From NCBI RefSeq assembly GCF_032340315.1, contig NZ_CP135436.1:1075501-1139500 (forward strand): DNA of 64,000 nucleotides, read 5' to 3'. A model generated the notes under the pieces. The model had not been told where the DNA came from. It searched no databases and saw only the letters and a program-made list of their open reading frames with translations. This document shows, in pieces, positions 53,980 to 63,061 of the stretch (the stretch's first letter is position 1; the number at the start of each line of letters is the position of its first letter). The translations under genes were made by a program, and so were the position numbers. The DNA comes from Streptococcus sp. DTU_2020_1001019_1_SI_AUS_MUR_006 (GTDB lineage: Bacteria > Bacillota > Bacilli > Lactobacillales > Streptococcaceae).

Positions 53980-56900
53980 ATGCCTAAACGTACTGATATT
54001 CAAAAAATTATGGTGATTGGTTCTGGTCCGATTATTATTGGTCAGGCTGCTGAGTTTGACTATGCTGGGACTCAGGCTTGCTTGTCTTTGAAAGAGGAAG
54101 GTTATGAGGTTGTCTTGGTGAACTCAAACCCTGCAACTATCATGACTGATAAGGAAATTGCAGACAAGGTTTACATTGAGCCAATCACACTTGAGTTTGT
54201 AACTCGTATTCTCCGTAAAGAACGTCCAGATGCCTTGCTTCCAACTCTTGGTGGGCAAACAGGGCTTAACATGGCCATGGAATTGTCTAAAAATGGAATT
54301 CTTGATGAATTGGGAGTAGAACTTCTAGGGACTAAATTGTCTGCCATCGATCAAGCAGAGGACCGCGATCTTTTTAAACAATTGATGGAAGAGCTGAACC
54401 AACCAATTCCTGAATCAGAAATTGTTAACACAGTGGAAGAAGCCGTAGCCTTCGCAGCAACAATTGGTTACCCAGTAATCGTCCGTCCAGCCTTTACACT
54501 TGGTGGTACTGGTGGTGGTATGTGTGCCAACGAGGAAGAATTACGTGAAATTGCTGAAAATGGTTTGAAGTTGTCACCTGTTACCCAATGTTTGATTGAA
54601 CGTTCTATTGCAGGTTTCAAGGAAATTGAGTATGAGGTCATGCGTGACTCAGCTGACAATGCTCTTGTTGTATGTAACATGGAAAACTTTGACCCAGTCG
54701 GGATTCATACAGGGGATTCCATCGTATTTGCCCCAGCGCAAACTATGTCAGATTATGAAAACCAAATGCTTCGTGATGCAAGTTTGAGCATTATCCGCGC
54801 TCTCAAGATTGAAGGTGGATGTAACGTTCAGTTGGCTCTCGATCCTCACAGCTTTAAGTACTATGTCATCGAAGTAAATCCTCGTGTATCGCGTTCGTCA
54901 GCCCTTGCTTCTAAGGCGACAGGTTACCCAATCGCTAAATTGGCTGCTAAGATTGCAGTCGGTTTGACCTTAGATGAGGTCATCAACCCAGTTACAGGTT
55001 CAACTTATGCCATGTTTGAACCAGCCCTTGATTACGTCGTTGCCAAGATTCCACGTTTCCCATTTGATAAGTTTGAAAAGGGTGAGCGCCGTCTTGGTAC
55101 TCAGATGAAGGCGACTGGAGAAGTTATGGCTATCGGTCGTAACATCGAAGAGTCACTTCTTAAAGCTTGTCGTTCACTTGAAATTGGGGTGCATCACAAT
55201 GAAATGCCTGAACTTGCAGATGTTTCAGATGATGCCTTGATTGAAAAAGTTGTCAAAGCACAGGATGACCGTCTCTTCTATGTATCAGAAGCCATTCGCC
55301 GTGGTTACACACCAGAAGAAATTGCTGAGCTTACAAAAATCGATATCTTTTATCTGGATAAACTCTTGCATATCTTTGAAATTGAGCAAGAATTGGGTTC
55401 ACATCCACAAGATCTTGAAGTTTTGAAAACTGCAAAATTGAATGGATTTTCAGACCGTAAGATTGCTGAACTCTGGAATACTACAGCTGATCAAGTTCGC
55501 CAACTTCGTTTGGAAAACAAGATTGTTCCAGTTTACAAGATGGTTGATACTTGTGCGGCAGAGTTTGAATCAGAAACTCCATACTTCTATTCAACCTATG
55601 GTTGGGAAAACGAATCCATCAAGTCTGAAAAGGAATCTGTACTGGTCCTAGGTTCTGGTCCAATCCGTATTGGTCAAGGGGTTGAGTTTGACTACGCAAC
55701 AGTTCACTCTGTTAAGGCGATTCAAGCTGCTGGCTACGAAGCCATCATTATGAACTCAAACCCAGAGACAGTTTCAACAGACTTCTCTGTATCAGATAAA
55801 CTTTACTTTGAACCATTGACATTTGAAGATGTCATGAATGTCATCGATTTGGAGCAACCAAAAGGTGTTATCGTTCAATTTGGTGGTCAAACAGCTATCA
55901 ACCTTGCTGAGCCATTGGCTAAGGCAGGTGTGACTATCCTTGGTACGCAGGTTGCTGATCTAGACCGTGCCGAAGACCGTGACCTCTTCGAACAAGCCCT
56001 CAAAGACTTGGATATTCCACAGCCTCCTGGACAGACTGCAACAAACGAAGAAGAAGCAGTACTTGCAGCCCGCAAGATTGGTTTCCCAGTCCTTGTTCGT
56101 CCTTCTTATGTCTTGGGTGGACGTGCTATGGAAATTGTAGAAAACGAAGAAGATCTCCGTTCTTACATGCGCACAGCCGTTAAGGCAAGTCCAGATCATC
56201 CAGTTCTTGTAGACTCTTATATCGTTGGACAAGAATGTGAAGTAGATGCTATCTCAGATGGACAAAATGTCCTCATCCCAGGTATCATGGAACATATCGA
56301 ACGTGCCGGTGTCCACTCAGGTGACTCCATGGCTGTTTACCCTCCACAAACCTTGTCTCAAAAGGTTCAAGAAACAATCGCAGACTACACAAAACGTCTA
56401 GCAATCGGCCTTAACTGTCTTGGTATGATGAACATTCAGTTTGTCATCAAGGATGAGAAAGTTTACGTTATTGAGGTGAATCCACGTGCCAGTCGTACCG
56501 TACCGTTCCTATCAAAAGTAACCAATATCCCTATGGCTCAGGTAGCAACCAAGCTCATTCTTGGTCAAAGTCTTGAAGAACTTGGTTATCAAGATGGGCT
56601 TTACCCAGAAAGTAGTCGTGTTCATATTAAGGCACCAGTCTTCTCCTTTACCAAGCTTGCTAAGGTAGACAGCCTCCTCGGTCCTGAAATGAAGTCAACA
56701 GGGGAAGTTATGGGTTCTGATACGACTCTAGAAAAAGCACTATACAAGGCTTTTGAAGCTTCTTATCTTCACTTGCCAACCTTTGGGAATGTTGTCTTTA
56801 CTATCGCTGATGATGCCAAGGAAGAAGCTTTGGATTTGGCTCGTCGTTTCCAAAATATTGGTTATGGTATCCTTGCGACTCAAGGAACAGCAGCTTTCTT

Positions 56901-57156
56901 TGAAAGTCATGGCTTGAAGGCTCAACTCGTTGGTAAGATTGGTGATGATGAACATGATATCCCAAGCTATGTTCGTAAAGGGAAAATCCAAGCTATCATC
57001 AACACAGTTGGTACTAAGCGAACTGCTGATGAAGATGGTGAACAAATCCGCCGTTCAGCTATTGAACACGGAGTTCCTCTCTTTACAGCTTTGGATACAG
57101 CGGATGCTATGCTTAAGGTACTTGAAAGCCGTAGCTTCGTTACAGAAGCAATTTAG
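53980..57156 (+). CDS. carB: Carbamoyl-phosphate synthase large subunit
   Basis: 1058 residues, full length. Two homologous ATP-grasp halves: the first opens with [19 protein letters not shown] and the second with [19 protein letters not shown], each with GGQT(G/A) loops and [16 protein letters not shown] / [15 protein letters not shown] motifs. The C-terminal MGS-like domain (about 930-1058) is the allosteric site. It makes carbamoyl phosphate for pyrimidines (and arginine). Odd: the ATG follows cttaatatcttataa with no Shine-Dalgarno sequence, directly after a strong RNA hairpin. Confidence 0.97.
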   Translation: MPKRTDIQKIMVIGSGPIIIGQAAEFDYAGTQACLSLKEEGYEVVLVNSNPATIMTDKEIADKVYIEPITLEFVTRILRKERPDALLPTLGGQTGLNMAMELSKNGILDELGVELLGTKLSAIDQAEDRDLFKQLMEELNQPIPESEIVNTVEEAVAFAATIGYPVIVRPAFTLGGTGGGMCANEEELREIAENGLKLSPVTQCLIERSIAGFKEIEYEVMRDSADNALVVCNMENFDPVGIHTGDSIVFAPAQTMSDYENQMLRDASLSIIRALKIEGGCNVQLALDPHSFKYYVIEVNPRVSRSSALASKATGYPIAKLAAKIAVGLTLDEVINPVTGSTYAMFEPALDYVVAKIPRFPFDKFEKGERRLGTQMKATGEVMAIGRNIEESLLKACRSLEIGVHHNEMPELADVSDDALIEKVVKAQDDRLFYVSEAIRRGYTPEEIAELTKIDIFYLDKLLHIFEIEQELGSHPQDLEVLKTAKLNGFSDRKIAELWNTTADQVRQLRLENKIVPVYKMVDTCAAEFESETPYFYSTYGWENESIKSEKESVLVLGSGPIRIGQGVEFDYATVHSVKAIQAAGYEAIIMNSNPETVSTDFSVSDKLYFEPLTFEDVMNVIDLEQPKGVIVQFGGQTAINLAEPLAKAGVTILGTQVADLDRAEDRDLFEQALKDLDIPQPPGQTATNEEEAVLAARKIGFPVLVRPSYVLGGRAMEIVENEEDLRSYMRTAVKASPDHPVLVDSYIVGQECEVDAISDGQNVLIPGIMEHIERAGVHSGDSMAVYPPQTLSQKVQETIADYTKRLAIGLNCLGMMNIQFVIKDEKVYVIEVNPRASRTVPFLSKVTNIPMAQVATKLILGQSLEELGYQDGLYPESSRVHIKAPVFSFTKLAKVDSLLGPEMKSTGEVMGSDTTLEKALYKAFEASYLHLPTFGNVVFTIADDAKEEALDLARRFQNIGYGILATQGTAAFFESHGLKAQLVGKIGDDEHDIPSYVRKGKIQAIINTVGTKRTADEDGEQIRRSAIEHGVPLFTALDTADAMLKVLESRSFVTEAI

Positions 57157-57185
57157 TTTCTTGTTAAATGATCTAAGTAGCTTTT

Positions 57186-57214
57186 ATCCAGCGTCAAAAG
57201 ACGCTGGTTTTTCC
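57186..57214 (+). terminator. Terminator after carB
   Basis: A perfect 8-bp stem ccagcgtc / gacgctgg with an aaaa loop is followed by tttttcc. Confidence 0.9.
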
Positions 57215-57368
57215 TCTTTTATAGAGAAATCGAGTTAGAAATAATAGTTACAGTTCACTATTAAATGTCAAAGTTTATCAATAGATTTATCATTATCGTT
57301 AATGAGTAGACTTATTCTGACTTTCCCTAAAATTTTGTTGAATTTTCTTAAGTTTTTATCATATTTTT

Positions 57369-57546
57369 TATAATTAAGGTGCCTTAAGAAAAATAATGAA
57401 AAAACTAAATGTTTTTCATATAGTTTTCATTTTTTGTGTTATAATTAAGGTGCCTTAAGAAAAATATTAAGGTGCCTTAAGAAAAATATTAAGGTGCCTT
57501 AAGAAAAATAATGAAAAAACTAAATGTTTTTCATATAGTTTTCATT
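57369..57546 (+). promoter_or_regulatory. mntH control region: four metal-repressor-like operators and two -10 boxes
   Basis: The 14-bp palindrome ttaaggtgccttaa occurs four times (57374-57387, 57445-57458, 57467-57480, 57489-57502); the last three are spaced exactly 22 bp. TATAAT boxes (57369-57374 and 57440-57445, the second with TGT before it) each share their last T with the first base of an operator. A 58-bp block around the first copy is repeated around the fourth. The ttaagg-nn-ccttaa shape resembles DtxR/MntR-family sites, fitting manganese repression of the next gene. Confidence 0.75.
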
Positions 57547-57626
57547 GTTTTAATAGTTTAAAGTCAATCTTATTTTTCTCTAATAGAAAATAATGAAAAA
57601 GTAGGTTTAGAAAGAGGTAAGTATCT

Positions 57627-58961
57627 ATGTCTTCTCATAAAAAAGTGTCACTCTCTGAGATTAATCAATCTATCGATACTCCAAATAACAATCATTTCTG
57701 GCAAAATTTAAAGGCCTTTTTAGGTCCGGGTGCTCTTGTCGCAGTTGGTTATATGGATCCAGGAAACTGGATTACCAGTGTAGTCGGTGGTGCTTCCTAT
57801 AAGTATAGTCTCTTGTTTGTTATCTTGATTTCATCTCTCATTGCCATGCAACTTCAGCAGATGGCAGGAAAGCTTGGGATTGTAACCCAGATGGACCTGG
57901 CTCAAGCAACGGCTCATCATTCACCTAAATGGCTTCGTTATAGTCTATGGGTGATTTTAGAATTAGCCTTGATGGCGACAGATCTGGCAGAAGTTCTAGG
58001 TTCAGCGATTGCTCTCAATCTTCTCTTTAAGATTCCGATTATGATAGCAATTCTCTTGACCGTGTTGGATGTTTTTCTCTTATTGCTTCTGATGAAATTT
58101 GGCTTTAAGAAGATTGAAGCTATTGTGACAACACTGATTTTAACCATTCTAGCAATTTTTACCTATCTGGTAGCTTTGTCACATCCAAGCTTCCAAGGAA
58201 TCGTTGAGGGTTATCTACCGAATGCAACCTTATTTGAAAGTCCCTTGCCAGGGCATGAAAGTCAATTAACCTTGGCACTAGGGATCGTGGGAGCAACGGT
58301 TATGCCCCATAACCTCTATTTGCATTCTTCCTTGTCTCAAACTCGGAAAATCAATCATAAGGACAAGAATGATGTTCGAAAAGCCGTGCGCTTTATGACC
58401 TGGGATTCTAATCTCCAGTTATCCTTGGCCTTTGTGGTTAACTCCCTTCTTTTGATCTTAGGGGCGGCTCTCTTCTTCGGACATGCATCTGAGATTTCTG
58501 CTTTCTCTCAAATGTATAATGCCTTGCAGGATTCAACTATTGCGGGAGCTATAGCCAGCTCAACCCTATCAACCTTGTTTGCCTTGGCCCTATTAGCAAG
58601 TGGTCAGAATTCGACTATCACAGGTACCTTGACAGGGCAAATCGTTATGGAAGGTTTCTTACATATGCGATTGCCTCAGTGGTTCATTCGTTTGGCGACT
58701 CGTCTCTTTGCCTTACTACCTGTCATGATAGTAGCAGTTTTGTTTGGTCATCAGGAAAAAACCTTGGATCAGTTATTGGTCTATTCACAGGTCTTTCTTT
58801 CTATCGCTCTTCCATTTTCAATCTTCCCCTTGATTTATCTTACTTCAAAAAAATCACTGATGGGAGAATTTACCAATGCCAAATGGAATACCATCCTTGG
58901 TTATATCGTTTCCATTATCTTGACCATCCTCAATGTGAAATTGCTGTTTGATATTTTTTAA
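57627..58961 (+). CDS. mntH: NRAMP-family manganese/iron transporter MntH
   Basis: 444 residues, about 11 membrane spans. The metal-binding motif GYMDPGNWITSVVGGA (DPGN) lies near residue 48 and the second motif VMPHNLYLHSS near residue 225. It imports Mn2+ (and possibly Fe2+) with protons. The start has agaaagaggt upstream. It is monocistronic: an operator array and promoters before, a bidirectional terminator after. Expression should fall when manganese is plentiful if the operators bind an MntR/ScaR-like repressor, which is not encoded in this window. Confidence 0.93.
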   Translation: MSSHKKVSLSEINQSIDTPNNNHFWQNLKAFLGPGALVAVGYMDPGNWITSVVGGASYKYSLLFVILISSLIAMQLQQMAGKLGIVTQMDLAQATAHHSPKWLRYSLWVILELALMATDLAEVLGSAIALNLLFKIPIMIAILLTVLDVFLLLLLMKFGFKKIEAIVTTLILTILAIFTYLVALSHPSFQGIVEGYLPNATLFESPLPGHESQLTLALGIVGATVMPHNLYLHSSLSQTRKINHKDKNDVRKAVRFMTWDSNLQLSLAFVVNSLLLILGAALFFGHASEISAFSQMYNALQDSTIAGAIASSTLSTLFALALLASGQNSTITGTLTGQIVMEGFLHMRLPQWFIRLATRLFALLPVMIVAVLFGHQEKTLDQLLVYSQVFLSIALPFSIFPLIYLTSKKSLMGEFTNAKWNTILGYIVSIILTILNVKLLFDIF

Positions 58962-59013
58962 GAGCATCTGAGATGAAGTAGAAAAAATATCATTTTGATG
59001 ATTAAAATTGAAG

Positions 59014-59052
59014 AAAAAAATCACCCAAGAGTTGAATCTTGGGTGATTTTTT
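59014..59052. terminator. Bidirectional terminator mntH / tRNA-Ser
   Basis: A 10-bp perfect stem tcacccaaga / tcttgggtga is flanked by an A-run and a T-run. Confidence 0.85.
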
Positions 59053-59120
59053 GGAATTCTCATCTTAGATGAAAAACACATTATAAAAAGCTGCATCAAG
59101 ATGCAGCCACACTATAGCTA

Positions 59121-59208
59121 CGGAAGACATGGGATTCGAACCCACGCACGCTTTCACACGCCTACCGCGTTTCCAACACGGCCTCTTAAGCCTCTTGAGT
59201 AATCTTCC
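59121..59208 (-). tRNA. tRNA-Ser (anticodon GGA)
   Basis: The 88-nt sequence on the minus strand starts ggaagattactcaagaggc. The acceptor stem ggaagat pairs with gtcttcc, and the discriminator base is G. The anticodon arm reads ccgtg-ttggaaa-cgcgg, giving GGA for serine. A long variable arm and the T-arm ggttcgaatcc are present. No CCA is encoded. Type II structure agrees with tRNA-Ser. Confidence 0.93.
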
Positions 59209-59310
59209 AATACTTACTAAAATAGTTTATCATAAAGGCAAGTATCTTGCAAATAAAATTCAAACAATTGGCAAAATGATAGAAAATGAAAGAAAATGAT
59301 AAAAAAGTGC

Positions 59311-59358
59311 TTGACTTTGATTTTTTTTGTGATAGAATGATTATTGTAATCGTTAACA
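59311..59358 (+). promoter_or_regulatory. Promoter and cre-like site of the fructose operon
   Basis: TTGACT (59311-59316), a 16-nt spacer with TG, then TAGAAT (59333-59338). Immediately after, ttgtaatcgttaaca (59344-59358) fits the CcpA consensus WTGNAANCGNWNNCA, so carbon catabolite repression is likely, besides FruR control. Confidence 0.65.
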
Positions 59359-59370
59359 GGAGGTGAGTAA

Positions 59371-60111
59371 GTGCTAAAAACTGAGAGAAAAAAGTTGATT
59401 TTAGAGGAGCTGGGCAAACATAAAGTCGTTACTTTAGAGAAATTAGTAGGTTTGTTAGATACGTCAGAATCAACGGTTAGACGAGATTTAGATGAATTGG
59501 AATCGGAAAATAAACTTCGCCGAGTTCATGGAGGAGCAGAGTTGCCACACTCCTTGCAAGAAGAAGAAACCATTCAAGAAAAATCTGTCAAAAACCTTCA
59601 AGAGAAAAAATTGATTGCGCAAAAGGCAGCTTCCCTCATCAAAGAAAAAGATGTTATCTTTGTGGATGCAGGAAGTACAACAGCCTTTCTCATTAAGGAA
59701 TTGGAGCGAAAAGACATTACTGTTGTGACTAACTCCATTCACCATGCGGTTCAATTAGTGGATAAGCAAATCCCGACAGTTATTATTGGCGGTGGGGTTA
59801 AGATGACGACTGATGCCAGCATCGGTGGTGTCGCGCTTAATCAGATTAACCAATTACACTTTGACCGTGCCTTTATCGGAATGAATGGTGTGGACGAAGG
59901 TTATTATACAACTCCAGATATGGAGGAGGGAGCTGTCAAGCGTGCTATCTTAGAAAATGCCAAACAAACTTATATTTTGGCGGATTCGTCTAAGGTTGGT
60001 CAGTCTTGTTTCGCTAAGGTCGCGCCTATAAAACGAGCAATTGTTATTACAAGCAAGGGTCACGAACTCTTGCCAGCTATCAAAGAAAAAACGGAGGTTA
60101 TCGAAGTATGA
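59371..60111 (+). CDS. fruR: DeoR-family repressor of the fructose operon
   Basis: 246 residues; GTG start after a strong aggaggtga site. The N-terminal DeoR helix-turn-helix KKLILEELGKHKVVTLEKLVGLLDTSESTVRRDLDELE precedes the sugar-phosphate sensor domain with DVIFVDAGSTTAFLIKEL and GGGVKMTTDASIGG. It probably releases DNA on binding fructose-1-phosphate, as known for FruR/LacR relatives. It overlaps fruK by 4 nt. Confidence 0.92.
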   Translation: MLKTERKKLILEELGKHKVVTLEKLVGLLDTSESTVRRDLDELESENKLRRVHGGAELPHSLQEEETIQEKSVKNLQEKKLIAQKAASLIKEKDVIFVDAGSTTAFLIKELERKDITVVTNSIHHAVQLVDKQIPTVIIGGGVKMTTDASIGGVALNQINQLHFDRAFIGMNGVDEGYYTTPDMEEGAVKRAILENAKQTYILADSSKVGQSCFAKVAPIKRAIVITSKGHELLPAIKEKTEVIEV

Positions 60112-61019
60112 TTTATACAGTCACGCTAAATCCATCTATTGACTATATTGTCCGTCTGGATAAAGTGGAAGTTGGTAGTGTTAATCGTATGGATAGTGAT
60201 GATAAGTTTGCTGGTGGTAAGGGAATCAATGTTAGCCGTGTCTTGAAACGCTTGGATATTCCAAATACAGCGACTGGATTTATCGGAGGTTTTACTGGTA
60301 AATTTATCACAGATACTTTAGCTGAAGAACAAATTGAAACGCGATTTGTTCAAGTAGCAGAAGATACGCGTATCAACGTCAAGATTAAAGCGGATCAAGA
60401 AACTGAAATCAACGGAACTGGTCCTACTGTTGAGCCAGAACAGCTTGAAGAATTAAAAGCTATTCTTTCAAGTCTAACAGCAGAAGATACAGTGGTATTT
60501 GCTGGTTCAAGCGCTAAAAACTTAGGCAATGTCATCTATAAGGATTTGATTGCCTTGACTCGTCAAACGGGTGCTCAAGTGGTCTGTGACTTTGAAGGTC
60601 AGACCTTGATTGATAGTTTGGATTATCAACCACTTTTGGTCAAACCAAACAATCATGAACTCGGAGCTATCTTTGGAGTCAAGCTCGAAAGTTTAGATGA
60701 GATTGAAAAATACGCTCGAGAATTGTTGGCTAAAGGTGCTCAAAACGTTATTATCTCTATGGCTGGAGATGGAGCCCTTCTGGTAACATCAGAGGGAACC
60801 TACTTTGCTAAGCCAATCAAGGGAACAGTGAAAAACTCAGTTGGTGCTGGTGACTCTATGGTTGCTGGATTTACTGGTGAGTTTGTCAAATCAAAAGACG
60901 CAGTAGAAGCCTTCAAATGGGGGGTGGCTTGTGGAACAGCAACTACCTTCTCTGATGACTTGGCAACTGCAGCATTTATTAAAGAAACTTATGAAAAAGT
61001 TGAGGTAGAAAAAAGATGA
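60108..61019 (+). CDS. fruK: 1-Phosphofructokinase
   Basis: 303 residues, PfkB/ribokinase fold. N-terminal TLNPSIDYIVRLDKVEVGSVNR and FAGGKGINVSRVLKRL; C-terminal VKNSVGAGDSMVAGF with the catalytic Asp and anion hole. It converts fructose-1-phosphate, delivered by FruA, to fructose-1,6-bisphosphate. It overlaps both neighbours by 4 nt, so fruR-fruK-fruA is a tightly coupled operon. Confidence 0.95.
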   Translation: MIYTVTLNPSIDYIVRLDKVEVGSVNRMDSDDKFAGGKGINVSRVLKRLDIPNTATGFIGGFTGKFITDTLAEEQIETRFVQVAEDTRINVKIKADQETEINGTGPTVEPEQLEELKAILSSLTAEDTVVFAGSSAKNLGNVIYKDLIALTRQTGAQVVCDFEGQTLIDSLDYQPLLVKPNNHELGAIFGVKLESLDEIEKYARELLAKGAQNVIISMAGDGALLVTSEGTYFAKPIKGTVKNSVGAGDSMVAGFTGEFVKSKDAVEAFKWGVACGTATTFSDDLATAAFIKETYEKVEVEKR

Positions 61020-62971
61020 AAATTCAGGATTTATTGAGAAAAGATGTCATGTTGCTTGATTTGCAAGCAACTGAAAAAACAGCAGCTATTGAAGAAATGA
61101 TTCATAGCTTGGTAGAACACGGATACGTGACAGATTTTGAAACTTTTAAAGAAGGAATCTTGGCGCGTGAAGCTTTGACTTCTACAGGTTTGGGTGATGG
61201 TATCGCAATGCCTCACAGCAAGAACGCTGCAGTTAAAGAAGCAACTGTTCTCTTTGCTAAGTCAAATAAGGGTGTTGACTACGAAAGTTTAGATGGACAA
61301 CCAACTGACCTCTTCTTTATGATTGCCGCTCCAGAAGGTGCCAATGATACTCACTTGGCTGCCTTGGCAGAATTATCTCAATACTTAATGAAAGACGGTT
61401 TTGCTGATAAACTTCGTCAAGTAACATCAGCTGATCAAGTCATCGAACTCTTTGATCAAGCTTCAGAAAAAGCTGAGGAACCAGCTCAAGCTCCTGCAAA
61501 TGACTCTGATGATTTCATCGTAGCAGTTACAGCTTGTACAACAGGGATTGCCCACACTTACATGGCTCAAGAAGCTCTTCAAAAAGTGGCTGCTGAAATG
61601 GGTGTTGGTATCAAGGTTGAAACTAATGGTGCCAGCGGTGTTGGCAACAAATTGACAGCAGAAGATATCCGCAAGGCTAAAGCTGTAATTATCGCTGCAG
61701 ATAAAGCAGTTGAAATGGATCGTTTCGATGGCAAACCATTGGTAAATCGTCCAGTTGCAGACGGTATCCGTAAGACAGAAGAGTTGATCAAATTGGCTCT
61801 ATCTGGAGATGCTGAAGTTTACCGTGCTGCAAACGGAGCCAAAACTGCAACAGCAAGCAACGAAAAACAAAGCCTTGGTGGGGCCTTCTACAAACACTTG
61901 ATGAGTGGTGTATCTCAAATGTTGCCATTCGTTATCGGTGGGGGTATCATGATTGCCCTTGCCTTCTTGATTGACGGTGCTTTGGGTGTGCCAAATGAAA
62001 ACCTTGGCAATCTTGGTTCTTACCATGAGCTAGCTTCTATGTTCATGAAAATCGGTGGTGCAGCCTTTGGTTTGATGCTTCCAGTCTTTGCAGGTTATGT
62101 AGCCTACTCTATCGCTGAAAAACCAGGTTTGGTAGCAGGTTTCGTGGCTGGTGCTATTGCCAAAGAAGGTTTTGCCTTTGGAAAAATCCCTTATGCTGCA
62201 GGTGGTGAAGCAACTTCAACTCTTGCAGGTGTCTCATCTGGTTTCCTAGGTGCCCTTGTTGGTGGATTTATCGCGGGAGCTTTGGTTCTTGCTATCAAGA
62301 AATACGTCAAAGTTCCTCGTTCACTTGAAGGTGCTAAATCAATCCTTCTCTTGCCACTTCTTGGAACAATCTTGACAGGATTTGTCATGCTGGCTGTTAA
62401 CATCCCGATGGCAGCAATCAATACTGGTATGAATGACTTCCTAGGCGGTCTTGGAGGAGGTTCAGCTGTCCTTCTTGGTATCGTCCTTGGTGGAATGATG
62501 GCTGTTGACATGGGTGGACCAGTTAACAAAGCAGCTTATGTATTTGGTACAGGTACGCTTGCAGCGACTGTTTCTTCAGGTGGTTCTGTAGCCATGGCAG
62601 CAGTTATGGCTGGAGGAATGGTGCCACCACTTGCCATCTTTGTCGCAACCCTTCTTTTCAAAGATAAATTTACTAAAGAAGAACGCAACTCTGGTTTGAC
62701 AAACATCGTTATGGGCTTGTCATTCATCACTGAAGGTGCGATTCCATTTGGTGCAGCTGACCCAGCTCGTGCTATCCCAAGCTTTATCCTTGGTTCAGCA
62801 GTAGCAGGTGGACTTGTTGGTCTTGCAGGTATCAAACTGATGGCACCTCACGGAGGAATCTTCGTTATCGCCCTTACAACAAATGCCCTTCTATACCTTG
62901 TCTTTGTATTGGTGGGAGCACTTGTTAGTGGTGTGGTTTATGGTTACCTTCGTAAACCTTTAGAAAAATAA
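61016..62971 (+). CDS. fruA: Fructose PTS transporter, fused EIIABC
   Basis: 651 residues. EIIA (about 1-150; active His in GIAMPHSKNAAV), EIIB (about 165-265; active Cys in VAVTACTTGIAHTYMA) and a membrane EIIC (about 285-650, with GGAFYKHLMSGVSQMLPFVIGGGI and the GAIPFGAADPARAIPS loop). It phosphorylates fructose at C1 during uptake. Last gene of the operon, with a terminator just behind. Confidence 0.95.
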   Translation: MKIQDLLRKDVMLLDLQATEKTAAIEEMIHSLVEHGYVTDFETFKEGILAREALTSTGLGDGIAMPHSKNAAVKEATVLFAKSNKGVDYESLDGQPTDLFFMIAAPEGANDTHLAALAELSQYLMKDGFADKLRQVTSADQVIELFDQASEKAEEPAQAPANDSDDFIVAVTACTTGIAHTYMAQEALQKVAAEMGVGIKVETNGASGVGNKLTAEDIRKAKAVIIAADKAVEMDRFDGKPLVNRPVADGIRKTEELIKLALSGDAEVYRAANGAKTATASNEKQSLGGAFYKHLMSGVSQMLPFVIGGGIMIALAFLIDGALGVPNENLGNLGSYHELASMFMKIGGAAFGLMLPVFAGYVAYSIAEKPGLVAGFVAGAIAKEGFAFGKIPYAAGGEATSTLAGVSSGFLGALVGGFIAGALVLAIKKYVKVPRSLEGAKSILLLPLLGTILTGFVMLAVNIPMAAINTGMNDFLGGLGGGSAVLLGIVLGGMMAVDMGGPVNKAAYVFGTGTLAATVSSGGSVAMAAVMAGGMVPPLAIFVATLLFKDKFTKEERNSGLTNIVMGLSFITEGAIPFGAADPARAIPSFILGSAVAGGLVGLAGIKLMAPHGGIFVIALTTNALLYLVFVLVGALVSGVVYGYLRKPLEK

Positions 62972-62984
62972 TCACAAAGAGATT

Positions 62985-63024
62985 CAAATGACTGAACACG
63001 AAAGTGGGCAGTCATTTTTTTGAT
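62985..63024 (+). terminator. Terminator after fruA
   Basis: An aaatgactg / cagtcattt stem is followed by a T-run. Confidence 0.8.
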
Positions 63025-63046
63025 TTCTCTAGATGTTTCTGAAATA

Positions 63047-63055
63047 TGGTATAAT
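63047..63055 (+). promoter_or_regulatory. Extended -10 promoter of ftsK (leaderless)
   Basis: The sequence is TGG followed by TATAAT (63050-63055), with the ATG at 63062 after 6 nt; there is no room for a Shine-Dalgarno site. Confidence 0.6.
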
Positions 63056-63061
63056 AGAAGA

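Noticed and set aside
57374..57502. Regular repeats before mntH considered as a small CRISPR array
   Set aside because: The repeats are 14-bp palindromes with 8-bp spacing and identical intervening sequence, next to -10 boxes; this is an operator layout.
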